DNA of 6,111 nucleotides from Falsiroseomonas sp038250135. Lineage in GTDB: Bacteria > Pseudomonadota > Alphaproteobacteria > Acetobacterales > Acetobacteraceae. The notes below the pieces were generated by a model. That model was not told the origin of the DNA, made no database searches, and saw only the letters and a program-made list of their open reading frames with translations. How positions within the stretch are numbered: the first letter of the stretch is position 1; the number at the start of each line of letters is the position of its first letter. The DNA is taken from NCBI GenBank assembly GCA_038250135.1, contig JBBSCP010000294.1, positions 1 through 6,111 on the forward strand, in the 5' to 3' direction. The translations under genes were made by a program, and so were the position numbers. Below, in pieces: positions 6,001-6,111 of the stretch.

Positions 6001-6111
6001 GGGCCGAGAGCAGCAGCGGCGGCATCGCGGCGGCGGCGCGGGGTACGCGGGCACGGGCGGCGGGCGGCGGGCCGATCAGCACGGTGGCGTTGGTGCCGCC
6101 GAAGCCGAAGG
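29..6111 (-). CDS. Type I polyketide synthase, C-terminal part (KS end-AT-DH-psiMT-psiKR-ER-KR-ACP); 5' end outside window
   Basis: Cytosolic multidomain enzyme that extends an acyl chain tethered to its own ACP and reduces the new beta-keto group. The frame is open from the right edge to TAG at 29-31, giving about 2,026 residues. The first GTG in the window (6080-6082) is not a start: the nine codons before it read FGFGGTNAT, the conserved end of a ketosynthase, so the true start lies beyond 6111. Residue numbers in this annotation count that GTG as 1. Diagnostic motifs in order are AT GHSVG (200-204), DH His510 and Asp674, ER HGGAGAVG (1452-1459), KR Lys1753/Ser1777/Tyr1790 and ACP LDSL (Ser1950). 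The methyltransferase-like region (about 766-1118) is degenerate. There is no thioesterase. The family call is very secure; product, modular or iterative use and gene name are unknown. No frameshift or internal stop was seen. Confidence 0.97.
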   Translation of the reverse strand, partial: FGFGGTNATVLIGPPPAARARVPRAAAAMPPLLLSARSAAGLATLAATWAERLAGTTAPDAAALARGAARHRDLLGHRLALRGADGDALAASLTAWRAGAKPAALHLGEALAPTETGGLCFVFSGNGAQWPGMAQAALAASPSFRTALGEVDAALAPHLGWSAQSMLEAGVTSEQLAATDIAQPLLFAIQVAMLPALAEQGLRPAMVLGHSVGEVAAAHAAGLLALDTAARLVVARSRQQHRLRGIGRMAALAATPEVAAALIAEIEPGEAPSLEIAAYNGPAAVTLAGPAEALARLGVLAESRRLNFVPLDLDYAFHSRAMDPVQSALLAALRDLPVAAPRIPFLSTVTGAALDGAATDATYWWRNLRQPVRFHDAVRAALGQRARLFLEIGPNPVLQSYLREAGRAAGHPATPLASLSKREAANPDSPADPFPGMADRAFIAGADPRSGPAFQGSATPRLPPTPFDHQPSWFLKTPESRRMSDPTLDHPLLGFRQGAEPGQWRRALDTEQMPWLADHRLGPDAVMPAAGMLEMALAALQARHPEAVALELREFRILRPLTLEAGRAREVRSELDPDGAFRLESRNRLSDESWVLHAEGVTATATTAALTAPPVPFTAAAERDGTSLRAMALALGLTYGPAFAAVQRVEIDAEGRMARVSLALPEAAPGDGEGFLLHPARLDGAFQGLFAMLAGAGDVDLAKLGGTGLVPVRFARLVAASGAAPIVAAELTLVRRGTRSARVHLVLRDAAGRVAARIEHATFQRLPLPSTSPADHGWRIALLPAASGPAPAPALPAALAAARRASDRLDLGEAALLLEAHVAAVAQEKWEEALALPAAPEAAPYQAFLRRALVEDGAAGMGPGGIFLLPEAALPEPAAIWRSVLEDHPALALDLAWIAEAAERLPEALRGATRSGVTGAPPPAQGEAFARLAATLAAAVAALAAAWPEERPLRILEVGATGVLARHVVAKLAPLGRQISYIAAGAQQTALPPTSESMALSSLVWDPLLPGGAAPPVVDLVIGLAPAARSRGGATLAAALRPALAEGGALLLAEPLPGRVWTFVCGQDPAWWTGLGPTAEGGAEWGALAEDGLWLARLTQAGFRSPATTPIGAAPWPAVLIAAEVPPLAIASPAEAAPLRRLILADAPSLALAAALAARLGRQQGDQGGAPPTIIPLAEAPAPRALAGLHLIVLAQPDAVSLPATLASVTRLAETATGSATSFTLVTRGGAQPEAGLHAPEAAALLGLARVLSNEMPALKPRRLDLARDLAPDVAARRLAAELDGIEPEVTLAPNGRLTPRLIAGLLAPPPGGALALTVAQPGRLGTLGWTPTTLRAPGPGEVLLRIEAAGLNFRDLMWAQGLLPEEVLEAGFAGPTLGMECAGVVEAVGADVALRTGTRVFGFVPGAFAGRAITRIEALARLPDGIDPVAAATMPVAFMTALHGLEGCAQLQAGESVLIHGGAGAVGLAALQLALAAGARVAMTAGTPAKRAFLRAAGAELVLDSRDPGFADALRAVWPEGVDVVLNSLAGAAMEHSLGLLKPFGRFVELGKRDYVENTQASLRPLRRNGSYFAVDVDELPAARPALAARILGRIRDGLQDGTLRPLPAAVFGPEEVEAAFRQLQASAHIGKLVIRPPAPCPASEKPWAPDPSQTIVVIGGTRGFGLACARWLARQGARHLALIGRRAPDDASALRDLAILGAQAALHSCDAADATALAATLAKIRAVRPIGGVVHAAGILDDGAAIAMNEARFRRVLAPKLTAAENLDRLTEGDPLSLFLMFGSATTAFGNPGQANYVAANMALEALARRRRAQGRPALTVGWGPIADVGMLAEDRATAEKLNRRLGVTALEAEAALAALPALLAQPHASPLLLRIAPGEARINLPMLAEPMLAALAGAAPAAADSGELRALLPTLPRAEAEALILAVVAEEIGRVLRLPAAAIGPDQAVVGLGLDSLGAVELRGGLELRLGLQVPMAALTEELTVAALARQIAAVALLPTAAEATMSSLVEGFEPNSAIQAAE
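113..355 (-). other. Acyl carrier protein (ACP) domain
   Basis: Residues about 1910-1990. Carries the growing chain on a phosphopantetheine arm. The attachment residue is Ser1950 in GLGLDSLGAVELR (1945-1957; Ser codon 233-235), matching the canonical (L/G)xDSLxxVELR. Helix I (ALILAVVAEEIGRVLRL, 1916-1932) and the third/fourth-helix segment (ELTVAALARQIA, 1976-1987) are recognisable. There is a single ACP and no tandem copy. A 27-residue tail follows (TAAEATMSSLVEGFEPNS and onwards) with no recognised domain; it could be a short flexible or docking end. Confidence 0.94.
503..1150 (-). other. Ketoreductase (KR) domain, catalytic half, B-type
   Basis: Residues about 1645-1860. NADPH-dependent reduction of the beta-keto group. 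The Rossmann loop is VIGGTRGFGLA (1650-1660), where Arg1655 replaces the usual second Gly of GGTGGLG. The SDR catalytic residues are Lys1753 (APKLTAAENLD), Ser1777 (FGSATTAFG), Tyr1790 (GQANYVAAN; codon 713-715) and Asn1794. HAAGILDDG (1728-1736) contains the LDD signature of B-type KRs, which predicts a D-configured (3R) hydroxyl, the form that PKS dehydratases normally take to a trans double bond. This fits the active DH and ER of the same protein. Confidence 0.94.
1199..2170 (-). other. Enoylreductase (ER) domain, MDR family
   Basis: Residues about 1305-1628. NADPH-dependent reduction of the enoyl-ACP to the saturated acyl-ACP. The substrate-binding half carries GLNFRDLM (1342-1349) and LGMECAGVV (1369-1377). 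The nucleotide-binding half carries LIHGGAGAVGLAALQLA (1450-1466), followed by VDVVLNSLAG (1514-1523), GRFVELGKRD (1537-1546) and the closing HIGKLVI (1621-1627), all characteristic of PKS ERs. There is no zinc site, as expected for this subgroup. The position that is Tyr or Val in ERs with known methyl-branch stereochemistry is Leu1355. That should not matter if the extender is malonyl and the MT is dead. Length is normal and activity is expected. Confidence 0.94.
2183..2701 (-). other. Structural (non-catalytic) ketoreductase subdomain (psi-KR)
   Basis: Residues about 1128-1300, immediately before ER. In fully reducing PKS modules the KR is split: a truncated Rossmann half precedes the ER and braces the catalytic half that follows it. 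The marker is GLARVLSNEMPALKPRRLDL (1238-1257), matching the usual GLGRVxxxEHPxLxxxxxDL motif, followed by ELDGIEPEVTLAPNGR (1273-1288), which matches the typical 'e.evalR.g.r' end. It has no catalytic residues of its own. Confidence 0.85.
2729..3787 (-). other. Degenerate C-methyltransferase-like domain (psi-MT), predicted inactive
   Basis: Residues about 766-1118 sit between DH and the reductive domains, where C-methyltransferases sit in highly reducing PKSs and the dead one sits in animal FAS. A helical lid-like part with IWRSVLEDHPALALDL (871-886) and LPEALRG (896-902) precedes a Rossmann-like core. The SAM-binding loop, usually LEIGAGTGG, reads LEVGATGVL (947-955), one residue short and missing a glycine. 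In the later segment the expected DLVxxxNVLHAT reads DLVIGLAPAARS (1010-1021), with Ala1019 at the catalytic His place. The Glu of LLLAE (1041-1045) and the terminal WW (1062-1063) remain. Fold assignment is fairly confident; loss of activity is inferred from the residues. Confidence 0.78.
3812..4642 (-). other. Dehydratase (DH) domain, double hotdog
   Basis: Residues about 481-757. Removes water from the beta-hydroxyacyl-ACP to give the enoyl intermediate. The N-terminal hotdog opens with HPLLG (481-485) and carries catalytic His510 in WLADHRLGPDAVMP (506-519). The C-terminal hotdog has YGPAF (630-634) and catalytic Asp674 in LHPARLDGAFQ (668-678), followed by GTGLVPVRF (697-705), the usual 'lP.....' segment. 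Both catalytic residues are present, so activity is expected. One oddity: in the HxxxGxxxxP motif the Gly position is Pro514 (codon 4541-4543), with a Gly one place earlier. The length of about 275 residues is normal. Confidence 0.92.
4643..4852 (-). other. Post-AT linker
   Basis: Residues about 411-480 between AT and DH. The segment RLPPTPFDHQPSWF (452-465) corresponds to the conserved LPTYPFQRQRYW element that wraps back over AT and the linker domain in type I PKSs. Before it lies a stretch rich in Pro, Gly and Asp that looks flexible. No catalytic function is expected. Confidence 0.75.
4853..5752 (-). other. Acyltransferase (AT) domain, predicted malonyl-CoA specific
   Basis: Residues about 111-410. 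This domain loads the extender unit from CoA onto the ACP. The nucleophile is Ser202 in GHSVG (200-204; codon 5477-5479) and the catalytic His is His309 in YAFHS (306-310; codon 5156-5158). The conserved RSRQQ segment near 227-231 carries the Arg that normally holds the extender carboxylate. The closing motifs YWWRNLRQPVRF (354-365) and FLEIGPNPVL (380-389) are intact. Phe in the AFH position is typical of malonyl-specific ATs, whereas methylmalonyl-specific ones usually read YASH. The Tyr before it is not the classic His of HAFH, so the specificity call is moderate. The N-terminal FxGQGxQ motif reads FSGNGAQW, with Asn117 for Gln. Confidence 0.93.
5753..6067 (-). other. KS-AT linker domain
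   Basis: Residues about 6-110 join KS to AT. A short Pro/Ala/Arg-rich piece leads into PLLLSARSAAGLATLA, which matches the usual LPLSAKSPEALRALA-type start of the small alpha/beta linker found in type I PKSs and FASs. A helical Ala-rich stretch and the segment RHRDLLGHRLALRG follow, corresponding to the common 'R..f.hR..v.g' element. It has a structural role only and no catalytic residues. Confidence 0.8.
6068..6111 (-). other. Ketosynthase (KS) domain, last residues only
   Basis: The frame at the right edge reads FGFGGTNATVLIGP, the glycine-rich closing motif of beta-ketoacyl synthases (usually SFGFGGTNAHVVLE in type I PKSs). The KS performs the decarboxylative Claisen condensation. Its Cys-His-His active site lies outside the window, so activity cannot be judged. 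The residue after GTNA is Thr (6083-6085) where type I PKSs normally have His. The GTNA-Ser/Thr form is more like discrete FabF enzymes. Confidence 0.9.

Noticed and set aside
6080..6082. GTG as the start codon of the protein
   Set aside because: It lies inside the conserved KS closing motif, and the frame continues open upstream to the window edge with matching KS residues. The gene starts outside the window.

Overview
The window is almost completely filled by one gene on the minus strand: the C-terminal part (about 2,026 codons) of a very large type I polyketide synthase (PKS). Its stop codon, TAG, lies at 29-31. Its start lies beyond the right edge, because the reading frame runs open through the last base and the first residues visible there (FGFGGTNATVLI) are the conserved C-terminal end of a ketosynthase domain. 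A complete ketosynthase is usually a little over 400 residues, so the whole protein is probably about 2,450-2,500 residues (inference).

Domain order from right to left in window coordinates, which is N- to C-terminal in the protein: end of the ketosynthase (KS), KS-AT linker, acyltransferase (AT), post-AT linker, dehydratase (DH), a degenerate methyltransferase-like domain (psi-MT), structural half of the ketoreductase (psi-KR), enoylreductase (ER), catalytic ketoreductase (KR), acyl carrier protein (ACP), and a tail of about 27 residues. No thioesterase or other release domain follows the ACP. The AT, DH, ER, KR and ACP all keep their key residues, so the module should be able to reduce each beta-keto intermediate fully to a methylene. 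The methyltransferase has lost its cofactor loop and catalytic histidine and is predicted to be inactive. This is the same order as animal fatty acid synthase and fungal highly reducing PKSs, without the terminal thioesterase. The AT motifs favour malonyl-CoA, so a saturated, unbranched acyl segment is the simplest product prediction. The sequence cannot show whether the enzyme works once (modular) or iteratively.

The DNA is very GC-rich, with G or C at most third codon positions. Together with the Ala/Arg/Leu-rich protein, this suggests a high-GC bacterium. An alphaproteobacterium of the Acetobacteraceae/Rhodospirillales type is my guess from general resemblance, and an actinobacterium or myxobacterium cannot be excluded. 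No RNA genes, mobile elements, repeats, CRISPR arrays, promoters or terminators were found. The 28 bases after the stop codon are too short to interpret. The window contains no clearly new biological system. The points worth a second look are the megasynthase layout, the dead methyltransferase and several unusual substitutions in otherwise invariant motifs.
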